Assembly: GCF_021440085.1 (NCBI RefSeq)
Contig: NZ_JAKCPW010000010.1
Coordinates: forward strand, 248,001 to 312,000
Reading direction: 5' to 3'
Source: Dyadobacter sp. CY261
GTDB taxonomy: Bacteria > Bacteroidota > Bacteroidia > Cytophagales > Spirosomataceae
DNA length: 64,000 nt
Shown: piece after piece, positions 27,761 to 35,130 of the stretch
Numbering within the stretch: position 1 is the first letter of the stretch
How the letters are laid out: the number at the start of each line of letters is the position of its first letter
Position numbers and translations under genes: made by a program
The notes under the pieces: generated by a model
The model's database searches: none
The model's input: the letters and a program-made list of their open reading frames with translations, nothing else
What the model was told of the DNA's origin: nothing

Positions 27761-28002
27761 TTCGAACGATTAGGGAAAGATGTGATTTTCTTTTTATTTC
27801 TTTTATATTCTAATTTTTACGAAAAGTATGAACAATTTTATTTTAAAAAAATATTTGAAAGTATTTAATGACTTATTTTTATAAAAAATTGGTAAAAACT
27901 GATTTATGTTACTTGTCGATGCGTAAAAAACCAACTTATAGGCCTTTCATTCGAATCAAAAAGAACTACATTCGCAAGCATAAATAGATCCGCAGGAAAT
28001 AA

Positions 28003-29265
28003 ATGGAAAGAATCAAGGCACAGTACTACATCGAAACCCCGCACGCAGTGGAGAAAGCGGCGGCGGTACTGGCTGGTGAACAGTCATCGGGAACATTTGT
28101 GGCAGTACCAGGCGAGACCGAGGAGCTCAAAAACCGTTTCGCTGCCCGGGTGGAGCATATCGAACTCCTGGAAACCGTGTTCGAACCTGCGATGCCCGGT
28201 GCGCCATCGCCCGATGGACAATACCGGCGCGCATACGTGGAAGTATCCTGGTCAATCGAAAACTTTGGCTATAACCTGCCGACGCTCGTTTCGACCTTAC
28301 AGGGGAATTTGTATGAAATTACGCAGTTCACTGGGCTTAAATTGATGGACATCCATTTCCCCGAATCTTATGCAAACCATTACCGCGGCCCCAACTTCGG
28401 CATCGATGGTTGCCGCTCCCTAACGAAAGTCGTGCCCGGGCGGCCCCTGATAGGCACCATTGTAAAACCCAGCATAGGGCTTACACCCGAGCAAACCGCC
28501 GAAATTGTCCGCGCGCTAGCCGAAGCCGGTATCGATTTCGTCAAGGATGATGAATTGATGGCCTCAACCGCCAACTCGCGCTTCGAAGACCGTGTAGAGG
28601 CGGTCATGGCGGTCATCAACCGTCACGCCGACCGAACCGGTAAAAAGGTGATGTACGCATTCAATATCAGCGATGAAATGGAGCCCATGCTCCGTAAATA
28701 TGAATATGTGGTGAAATCGGGCGGGACCTGTGCGATGATCAGCCTCAATAGTGTAGGCCTTTCGGCAGCCAAACGTATTTGCGATTTAGGTCAACTGGCG
28801 ATCCACGGTCATCGAAACGGCTGGGGAATGCTTAACCGTCATCCATTGCTGGGAATCGAATTTCCGGCCTACCAAAAACTCTGGCGGCTTGCCGGTGTAG
28901 ACCAGCTACACGTGAATGGCATTCAAAACAAATTCTGGGAATCAGACGATTCCGTGGTCCGGTCGATCGTGTCCTGCCTCGATCCGACGCTACTCGGCAA
29001 ACCGGTCTTGCCGGTAGTTTCATCCGGTCAATGGGGTGGACAGGCATTCGAAACTTACCGTCGTACCCAAACCACCGAACTCCTTTACATGGCCGGTGGC
29101 GGCATTATGGCGCATCCGGGTGGTTCGGCAGCGGGCGTAACCGCCTTGCAGCAAGCATGGGAAGGGGCGGTGAACGGACTGTCGCTCGAAGAAGCGGCAC
29201 GACAGTACAAGGAGTTCGGCCAGTCTGTTGAAAAATTTGGCAAACTGCAATTTAACCGTGCATGA
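28003..29265 (+). CDS. RuBisCO-like protein (candidate 3-oxo-isoapionate-4-phosphate enzyme)
   Basis: This is a 420-aa form IV RuBisCO large-chain homologue. The barrel keeps K155 in TIVKPSIGL, the carbamylation-type K181 with D183 and E184 in FVKDDE, H270-R271 in HGHRNGW, the loop-6 K310 in GIQNKFWESDD, S340-S341, and GGGIMAHPGG at 365. The second Lys of the KPK motif is replaced by S157. This is not a carbon-fixing enzyme. RuBisCO-like proteins paired with DUF1537 kinases are known from D-apionate catabolism, where they decarboxylate or split 3-oxo-isoapionate 4-phosphate. The kinase gene overlaps it by 4 bp, and a GH140 apiosidase-type PUL is divergently transcribed next to it. Family certain; reaction is inference. 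Confidence 0.9.
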   Translation: MERIKAQYYIETPHAVEKAAAVLAGEQSSGTFVAVPGETEELKNRFAARVEHIELLETVFEPAMPGAPSPDGQYRRAYVEVSWSIENFGYNLPTLVSTLQGNLYEITQFTGLKLMDIHFPESYANHYRGPNFGIDGCRSLTKVVPGRPLIGTIVKPSIGLTPEQTAEIVRALAEAGIDFVKDDELMASTANSRFEDRVEAVMAVINRHADRTGKKVMYAFNISDEMEPMLRKYEYVVKSGGTCAMISLNSVGLSAAKRICDLGQLAIHGHRNGWGMLNRHPLLGIEFPAYQKLWRLAGVDQLHVNGIQNKFWESDDSVVRSIVSCLDPTLLGKPVLPVVSSGQWGGQAFETYRRTQTTELLYMAGGGIMAHPGGSAAGVTALQQAWEGAVNGLSLEEAARQYKEFGQSVEKFGKLQFNRA

Positions 29266-30647
29266 GCGACCTTAATATCCTTCTGGCATTTTACGGCGAC
29301 GATTTCACCGGCTCTACCGACACCATGGAAATCCTGGAACGTGCGGGAATCCGAACCGCCTTGTTCATCGATCCGCCAGGCCCCGAAGACCTCGCCCGCT
29401 TCCCCGACATACAGGCATTCGGCATTGCAGGCATGACACGCGCTATGGCGCCCGCACAAATGGAAGAAGCACTTCGCCCTGCATTCGAAAGACTCCGGAG
29501 GTCCGGCGCAAGGCACATTCATTATAAAGTATGCTCCACTTTCGATTCATCGCCGACAATCGGCAGCATTGGTAAAGCTATTGATGTAGGTGCTGAAATA
29601 TTCCGGTCGGATTTTATATCGCTCGTCGTAGCCGCGCCGCCACTGGGCCGCTATTGCGCATTCGGGAATCTGTTTGCCAGAATGGGCATCGGCAGCGACG
29701 GCCAGATCCACCGCCTCGACCGCCACCCGAGCATGAGCAAGCACCCAACCACGCCAGCCGATGAAAGTGACTTGCGAATGCATTTGGCTAAACAAACCAA
29801 AAAATCCTGCGGCCTCATCGACATCCTGCAAATCCAAGGCGATCAAAACATTGCGTTAGCTGCGCTGCAAAACTGCGTCCAAAACAACGATATTGTTCTT
29901 TTCGATGCATTATATGACCACCAGATGCGTACTATCGGCGAGCTGATCGACCGATTCGGAACGCCTGACAAACCGCATTTCTCCGTCGGCTCATCCGGTA
30001 TTGAAATGGCCTTGACAGGTTTCTGGAAAGATCAGGGAATCATACAACCACCCGCTGCATGGCCTGAACCGGGCGAGGCTTCGCCATTACTCGTACTTTC
30101 TGGAAGCTGCTCTCCCGTCACGGCCCGGCAAATTGATTATGCACTGGCCAATGGTTTTGAAGAAATTGCCTTAGACACACCAGCCATTGCCGCTGGAACG
30201 CACGATCAGACATTTGCCGATGACATCGAAAGAGGCATTCAATCGATCAGAAAAGGGAAAAGTGTAATCATCCACACCAGCAAAAGCACGCAGGATGACA
30301 GATTTGTTCAATCACATCAAATCCTAAAACGGAACGGATTAAATGCAACCGATATCCAATCCATAACCGCTACATTATATGGCGGCGCACTAGGCACAAT
30401 CGCACGCGAAATTGCCTCCACAACGAATTTACATCGAATTGTAATCGCTGGCGGGGATACCTCCGGGATTGTCGCACGCGCATTAGGCATTAAGGCAGTG
30501 AGTATGATGACCCCATTATCCCCCGGCGCGCCGCTATGCCTCGCATTTGCGCCTGGGGCGGCTGTGGACGGGTCGGAGGTTGTGTTTAAGGGCGGACAGG
30601 TTGGAGGGGAGGAGTATTTTGAGGTGGTGAGACTTGGTAAGTTTTGA
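29262..30647 (+). CDS. DUF1537 four-carbon acid sugar kinase family (candidate 3-oxo-isoapionate kinase)
   Basis: This is a 461-aa cytoplasmic kinase. The N-terminal substrate-binding domain begins with AFYGDDFTGSTDTMEIL and contains YKVCSTFDSSPTIGSIGKA. The C-terminal nucleotide-binding domain carries LVLSGSCSPVTARQI, and IAGGDTSGIVARALGI with the GGDTSG phosphate loop. Characterised members phosphorylate 2-oxo-tetronates, 3-oxo-tetronates and 3-oxo-isoapionate. The ATGA overlap with the RuBisCO-like gene means their products are made together, which fits kinase and phospho-substrate enzyme acting in series. The upstream apiose dehydrogenase, lactonase and apionate oxidoisomerase steps are not encoded in this window. 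Confidence 0.9.
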   Translation: MSDLNILLAFYGDDFTGSTDTMEILERAGIRTALFIDPPGPEDLARFPDIQAFGIAGMTRAMAPAQMEEALRPAFERLRRSGARHIHYKVCSTFDSSPTIGSIGKAIDVGAEIFRSDFISLVVAAPPLGRYCAFGNLFARMGIGSDGQIHRLDRHPSMSKHPTTPADESDLRMHLAKQTKKSCGLIDILQIQGDQNIALAALQNCVQNNDIVLFDALYDHQMRTIGELIDRFGTPDKPHFSVGSSGIEMALTGFWKDQGIIQPPAAWPEPGEASPLLVLSGSCSPVTARQIDYALANGFEEIALDTPAIAAGTHDQTFADDIERGIQSIRKGKSVIIHTSKSTQDDRFVQSHQILKRNGLNATDIQSITATLYGGALGTIAREIASTTNLHRIVIAGGDTSGIVARALGIKAVSMMTPLSPGAPLCLAFAPGAAVDGSEVVFKGGQVGGEEYFEVVRLGKF

Positions 30648-30683
30648 AGTTACAATTTGGTATATTTCGAAAAAAAAAACGCT

Positions 30684-30962
30684 ATGACTTTACAGGAACT
30701 GGAATCGATACTGAGAAAGGAAAGGGTTTTCGAGGAATTCGGGATCAATAGGCTAGGATTATTCGGGTCATTCGCCCGAGGTGAAAAATACCATGATATC
30801 GATATCCTGCTCGAACAAAATATGGAATATCGCGTCCGTGAAGAATTAAAGAACAAGCTACAATTGATCCTGAACATTAAAATAGATCTTGTCCCAGAAA
30901 AATTCGCGGATCCAATCATCATTTACCGTGCCCGTAAAGATTTGAAGTATGTCACACGCTGA
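30684..30962 (+). CDS. mntA: MntA-like nucleotidyltransferase antitoxin
   Basis: This is a 92-aa minimal nucleotidyltransferase, starting at MTLQELESIL (ATG 30684; an upstream ATG at 30657 is less likely). The core LGLFGSFARGEKYHDIDILLE has the GS...DxD motif (G28, S29, D38, D40), but with 8 residues between GS and DxD rather than the usual 10. In known MntA/HepT pairs the enzyme adds AMP groups to the Tyr of HepT and so silences it. The stop overlaps the HepT start by 14 bp. The pair is AT-rich relative to its neighbours and was probably acquired. Confidence 0.87.
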   Translation: MTLQELESILRKERVFEEFGINRLGLFGSFARGEKYHDIDILLEQNMEYRVREELKNKLQLILNIKIDLVPEKFADPIIIYRARKDLKYVTR

Positions 30963-31395
30963 TTCGCGAGACCTTTTACCGATACTGGTAATTATGGAGT
31001 CGATCGGAAAAATTGAAGTCTATACAGATCAATTCAGAAGTGCAATTGAGTTCTTTCAAAAGGACGATCAAATGCAGTTCAATGCAAGCTTGTTGCTAAT
31101 CATTAACATTGGCGAGCATGCTAACAGATTGTCCGAAAACCTAAGAAACAATTATCCCCTCATCCCGTTTCAACAAATCAGAGGATTGCGGAACCGCGTA
31201 GCCCATGATTATACAGGCATCGACTACGAAATGGTGTTTGAAATAGTTACCAAAGATCTCCCCGAGTTAAAACCACACCTTATTTACCTACTGCGCTCCG
31301 AACTCGGAGCTGGAAATTTTGATCCCGAAGAACTAAATGCAGCGCGACAGAGCCAATTTTACAAACATGTCGATTTTACGGCGTTTGCACTTTGA
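30949..31395 (+). CDS. hepT: HepT-like HEPN-domain ribonuclease toxin (DUF86)
   Basis: This is a 148-aa all-helical HEPN protein of the DUF86/HepT family. The active-site motif Rx4HxY is complete as R81-NRVA-H86-D-Y88 in RGLRNRVAHDY; Y88 is the residue that MntA would AMPylate. An upstream helix has FNASLLLIINIGEHANRLSE, typical of the family. The C-terminal ~25 residues (NAARQSQFYKHVDFTAFAL) run into the end of the convergent BASS transporter gene by 20 bp. Order and overlap with the nucleotidyltransferase are standard for this toxin-antitoxin type. Confidence 0.88.
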   Translation: MSHADSRDLLPILVIMESIGKIEVYTDQFRSAIEFFQKDDQMQFNASLLLIINIGEHANRLSENLRNNYPLIPFQQIRGLRNRVAHDYTGIDYEMVFEIVTKDLPELKPHLIYLLRSELGAGNFDPEELNAARQSQFYKHVDFTAFAL

Positions 31396-32698
31396 CATTT
31401 TCCGTCACACTCCCCTCTCCATTCTGCTTCTCAATCTCTCTCTTCCGCCAATAATTCGCCAGAATCGACCCGGAAATATTCATCCATGGACTGAAAACCG
31501 CTGCCGCCAACCCTACGGTCCCGAGTTTACCCATTGTCCCGGCAAGCCCGGAAGCCATTCCGCCGTTTTGTAAACCCACTTCGAATGCCATTGTTCTGGC
31601 AGACGCCTTATCGAGTCCCAAAAGCCGACTCAGCCAGTAACCAAAGAAGTACCCTGCCGAATTGTGCACGACTGAGACAAAAAAGAGCAGAAATCCGACC
31701 TGCATCAGATTGTCACGCCCAGCAGCCGTTGTTACAGTGGTGAAATAGATGATGCCGAACATCGAAACGTAGGGCATATATCGGTCGAGGCTCTTGAATG
31801 ACAGGGTAATTAAATGATAAACTAACCCTACTAACACGGCACCCGCAAAAAACGAAAGCACTTCCAGCGATTGCAACCCGGCTTCGGAAACACTTTCTGC
31901 GAACCACGACCATAATCCCAGCGGCAACGCCCCGAGCCAAATGAGCGCGAACGATGCCGCCGCGTAAAGATTACGTCGACCGCGGGGTGTGGCTGTTTTC
32001 AAAAAATCATGAATCAATGCGGCGCCAATGGGCACGATGACGATCTTGATAATCTCCATCATCATATCCAGAAAGCGGATGTGAATGAGCGTCCCCGCCA
32101 GGATTTTCATCAGAAAAGGCGTAAGAAACGGCGCAGCGAGTGTTGTCATGGCCGTAACGGCTACCGATAGCACCAGATTTGCCCGTGCGATGTAGACCAT
32201 CACATTCGAAGCCAGCCCACTCGAACAGGAGCCGAGTAAAATGATACCCGCAGCGATTTCAGGATCGAAGTGGAAGACTTTGGTCAATGCAAAGCCCGTC
32301 AATGGCATAATAGTGAAATGGCTGCACAAACCTACCAGCACACCTTTACCGGAAGTAGCGAGTTCAGAGAAGTCGCGCAGGCTCATTTGAATGCCCATTC
32401 CGAACATAACAAACTGCACTACGACGAGAATCAGCCATTTATTTCTCAAATCAAAATCACCGATGTGCAGGATAGATTGCGGGTAAGTCATGCCGGCCAC
32501 TACGGCCGCGGCAATCCAGACGGTGTACTGGTAACCACGCAAAAATGGTATCGCACCAATGCCTATTGCCCACGCAACCGCAGTACCCAGCGCCGCGGCT
32601 TTCAATAACTCACCCGATCCGGTAAACCAGGCAACCAATAGCAGTCCGAGCCCCAGCACTGCCAGCACCAAACATATCTTTCTGATTACCAGCATCAT
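31376..32698 (-). CDS. BASS-family (bile acid:sodium symporter-like) organic acid transporter
   Basis: This is an integral inner-membrane protein (440 aa) with two extra N-terminal helices and about ten SBF-type helices. Family marks are QFVMFGMGIQMSLRDFSEL, IILLGSCSSGLASNVMVYIARANLVLSVAVTAMTT (helix 4b crossover with the GSCSSG motif) and EVGLQNGGMASGLA (the second crossover motif). BASS transporters use sodium to carry organic anions, including keto acids and pantoate. Its start overlaps the stop of the racemase-like gene by 4 bp. With the apionate-type genes next door, transport of a sugar acid is attractive but unproven. Confidence 0.88.
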   Translation of the reverse strand: MMLVIRKICLVLAVLGLGLLLVAWFTGSGELLKAAALGTAVAWAIGIGAIPFLRGYQYTVWIAAAVVAGMTYPQSILHIGDFDLRNKWLILVVVQFVMFGMGIQMSLRDFSELATSGKGVLVGLCSHFTIMPLTGFALTKVFHFDPEIAAGIILLGSCSSGLASNVMVYIARANLVLSVAVTAMTTLAAPFLTPFLMKILAGTLIHIRFLDMMMEIIKIVIVPIGAALIHDFLKTATPRGRRNLYAAASFALIWLGALPLGLWSWFAESVSEAGLQSLEVLSFFAGAVLVGLVYHLITLSFKSLDRYMPYVSMFGIIYFTTVTTAAGRDNLMQVGFLLFFVSVVHNSAGYFFGYWLSRLLGLDKASARTMAFEVGLQNGGMASGLAGTMGKLGTVGLAAAVFSPWMNISGSILANYWRKREIEKQNGEGSVTENVKVQTP

Positions 32699-33366
32699 TT
32701 CAACTGATTGATAACAGAAGCAAGGTATCGTACCGCTTCCGGCGGACTGGCCAAAATAGGTACCGTTTTTTCCGCTTCGGATAAAGTATCGACAACCCGC
32801 GCCATCGAGGCCTGCGCAAGCAGGATCACATCCACCTGACTGGACAATTCACGCAAAGCCTGTGCAACCATCTGGTCATGCAGCTCGGGATTACCGCCCA
32901 TAAGCGCATCAAAAGCCCCTTCACACAATCTGCTCGTCAGTTCGATTTCCTTACCAGCTGCTTGCGCGCGGCGTTTCACAAGGTCGGCAGTCGGTTCCAA
33001 TGTCGTAGGTAACGTTGCCACCACACCGATGCGTCGGCCCTTTGAAACGGCAAGGTCGGCCATGGGCTGGTCGACGCGCAGTACCGGCACGGAGACCAGC
33101 GCCGCCGCTGCCTCTACCGCCCTCCCGATTGATGAACAAGTCACCAAAATGCGGTCGGCACCCGCTGCTTCGGCCGATGACACATAATCGACCACGCGGC
33201 GGGCGGTAGCCGGCGTTAGTTTTCCCTTCGCGATAACGTCCTTGATCAGACTGTCGTCGACGATATTAAACAGGTTTACACCAGGCAAATACTCATTGCA
33301 CAATTGCTGAAAAATGGGCACAAGCGTAGCCGAAGTGTGGATCAATCCTAATGTTATTGGCTTCAT
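32695..33366 (-). CDS. Asp/Glu/hydantoin racemase superfamily protein with one catalytic Cys
   Basis: This is a 223-aa cytoplasmic two-lobed alpha/beta protein starting at MKPITLGLIHTSATLVP. The first catalytic Cys is present (C77 in ILVTCSSIG). At the second position, where racemases have a Cys, it reads ILLAQASMARVVD with no Cys, so a two-base racemisation is unlikely. Relatives without the second Cys include decarboxylase- or isomerase-type enzymes and unassigned proteins. It is translationally coupled (ATGA) to the BASS transporter, suggesting that it acts on the acid that transporter carries. Transcription would begin in the AT-rich stretch upstream, near 33367-33470. Confidence 0.8.
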   Translation of the reverse strand: MKPITLGLIHTSATLVPIFQQLCNEYLPGVNLFNIVDDSLIKDVIAKGKLTPATARRVVDYVSSAEAAGADRILVTCSSIGRAVEAAAALVSVPVLRVDQPMADLAVSKGRRIGVVATLPTTLEPTADLVKRRAQAAGKEIELTSRLCEGAFDALMGGNPELHDQMVAQALRELSSQVDVILLAQASMARVVDTLSEAEKTVPILASPPEAVRYLASVINQLK

Positions 33367-33476
33367 ATTGGAATTATGGAACACGCAGTTGATACCCCAT
33401 AAAGCAGGCGATAATAGTCATATACTTTCGTTTATATTCGATTTATTTCGAAATTTAATAAAATACACTACTAAAA

Positions 33477-33501
33477 AAAGACCGGACATGATCCGGTCTT
33501 T
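33477..33501. terminator. Rho-independent bidirectional terminator
   Basis: AAAGACCGGA (33477-33486) pairs exactly with TCCGGTCTTT (33492-33501) around the loop CATGA, with T runs on both sides. It lies 41 bp after the stop of the DUF5060 gene and separates the large minus-strand PUL transcript from the racemase/BASS pair. Confidence 0.85.
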
Positions 33502-33541
33502 TTAATCCTTTACTATCTATGTTAACCAATCAAAGTCTTTC

Positions 33542-35128
33542 TCAGGGTTTATATTCCCTGATACGCAAGGCAAGGTAAGGTGTCACCGGTAAACGGATCG
33601 AAGTCTGCCTTTTATCAAATATGCGGTAATCAGCAGCTTCGGCTGCCTCAAAAATCTCCGGCCGCTCGTCGATCGTCATATTCCAGGTATCGATTACCTC
33701 GACCTTAAACTTACGACCGGCTCTTGGCCCTCCTTTACGTGGCAAATTGAATTCCCATTCTGGCTGCATGTTTTTGCCAAAATAAATCAGGTAATAACTA
33801 CTGTCTGCGGTCGAAGTCTGGTGATCCTTCCATGGATCAGACAGCTCCAATGGCCCTGGTGCCTCTTCCAATATCTTTCTCAGAAACCCGATCCTGGCCG
33901 GACTGCTGCCGATCAGCCTGCCGCCCTTTGCCCAGAAAATGGTGTCACCCACATTTTTATAAGTTTCCCCATGTGTTACATACGTACCCGCGATCACGCC
34001 TTGCCAGAACGCCTCGGTCATCTCCTCCCCGCTCAGATGTCCCCAACGTTGCTGCAAATCGCCTTCATAACACACTTCGTCGTAAACCATCGGCCTGAAA
34101 AACACATCCCTTAGCAAAGTCGCCCGGCCAAAATCCTCCACCGTAGAACCGTTCTGAATGCTGACGTGTGTAAATTCCGGCTTCCAGTTGTCGTAGTAAA
34201 CACTGCCGTTGTGGATCGAACAGAGGTGGCCGTAAGGGTCCGCATTCACCACGGCCTTTGTATAAATGTCCCAATCCGCCCGCGGTTTTGTTTTAATATA
34301 ATCGAACTCGTTGGCCATCGACCACCAAACATTCCGGAAAGAACTCAACCTGGCCGTGAGGTATTGAATGTATTTCAGGTCATTTTCTTTACCCAGACTG
34401 TCAAATCCCCAGTGCCCCTTATCATAGGGATGAAAAATAATCACATCCGCCTCGATCCCCAGCTTTTTCAGGTCATCGATCCGTTTTTCCAGATGCTGAA
34501 AAAATGCAGGCTCAAACTGCGACAAATCCCACTGGAACTTCGGCTTACCTTTCGCGTCTTTTGTTTCGGATTTCTTCACGTAGGGATAAAACGGCGGCTC
34601 ACTTTCAACGTGTGAGTAGTATTTTGGGAAAACACACATCCTGACCTTGTTAAAAGGTGCGTTTTTCAGCGTTTTCAGGGTGATTTCTTCCAAACCTTCG
34701 GGCTGATGCGTCCAGGCGTACAATGTCGTACCAAAAGGATAATAACGTTTGCCGTCCGCATATTTAAAATGGTAGGTGTCAGCAACTTGTACGGGCCCGT
34801 GATTATCCTTTCCGGGCGCAATGCATGTGAATCCACCCGTTTTACCATTCAGTGATTTGTTATTGCTAATGGTTTTATATTTCCACCCACCGGTTTGCTT
34901 TGGCATAAAACGGATTTTATACTGACCGTTTCCATCGTAAAAACCAGCTACTTTCACCTTTTCACTGCCATTTGTAAACTCGGCCGACAAATTCACATCT
35001 GCAAACGGATTACCCGCCTGCGGCCCAGTCAAAGTCACTTCGAACCGTTCCCACCGCTCAACCTGATTTTGAGCGGATACAAGCATTACATTCCAGACTA
35101 AGAGCAAAAAAGAAAATAAATACTTCAT
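33542..35128 (-). CDS. DUF5060/DUF4038/DUF5605-type secreted glycoside hydrolase
   Basis: This is a 528-aa secreted protein with signal peptide (WNVMLVSAQ). The N-terminal beta-sandwich (about 25-115; WERFEVTLTGPQAGNPF, VKVAGFYDGNGQYKIRFMP) is the DUF5060 type. The central TIM barrel (about 125-420) has YYPFGTTLYAWTHQ, FNKVRMCVFPKYY, NVWWSMANEFDYI with a likely acid/base Glu, and MVYDEVCYEGD with a likely nucleophile Glu. The C-terminal beta domain fits DUF5605. It belongs to the broad clan that includes GH140. It starts 2 bp after the FGGY kinase stop, so the two are co-expressed. Confidence 0.83.
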   Translation of the reverse strand: MKYLFSFLLLVWNVMLVSAQNQVERWERFEVTLTGPQAGNPFADVNLSAEFTNGSEKVKVAGFYDGNGQYKIRFMPKQTGGWKYKTISNNKSLNGKTGGFTCIAPGKDNHGPVQVADTYHFKYADGKRYYPFGTTLYAWTHQPEGLEEITLKTLKNAPFNKVRMCVFPKYYSHVESEPPFYPYVKKSETKDAKGKPKFQWDLSQFEPAFFQHLEKRIDDLKKLGIEADVIIFHPYDKGHWGFDSLGKENDLKYIQYLTARLSSFRNVWWSMANEFDYIKTKPRADWDIYTKAVVNADPYGHLCSIHNGSVYYDNWKPEFTHVSIQNGSTVEDFGRATLLRDVFFRPMVYDEVCYEGDLQQRWGHLSGEEMTEAFWQGVIAGTYVTHGETYKNVGDTIFWAKGGRLIGSSPARIGFLRKILEEAPGPLELSDPWKDHQTSTADSSYYLIYFGKNMQPEWEFNLPRKGGPRAGRKFKVEVIDTWNMTIDERPEIFEAAEAADYRIFDKRQTSIRLPVTPYLALRIREYKP

Positions 35129-35130
35129 AG

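Noticed and set aside
28003-29265. RuBisCO homology taken as carbon fixation
   Set aside because: The KPK second Lys is Ser, no small subunit or phosphoribulokinase is present, and the context is carbohydrate catabolism.
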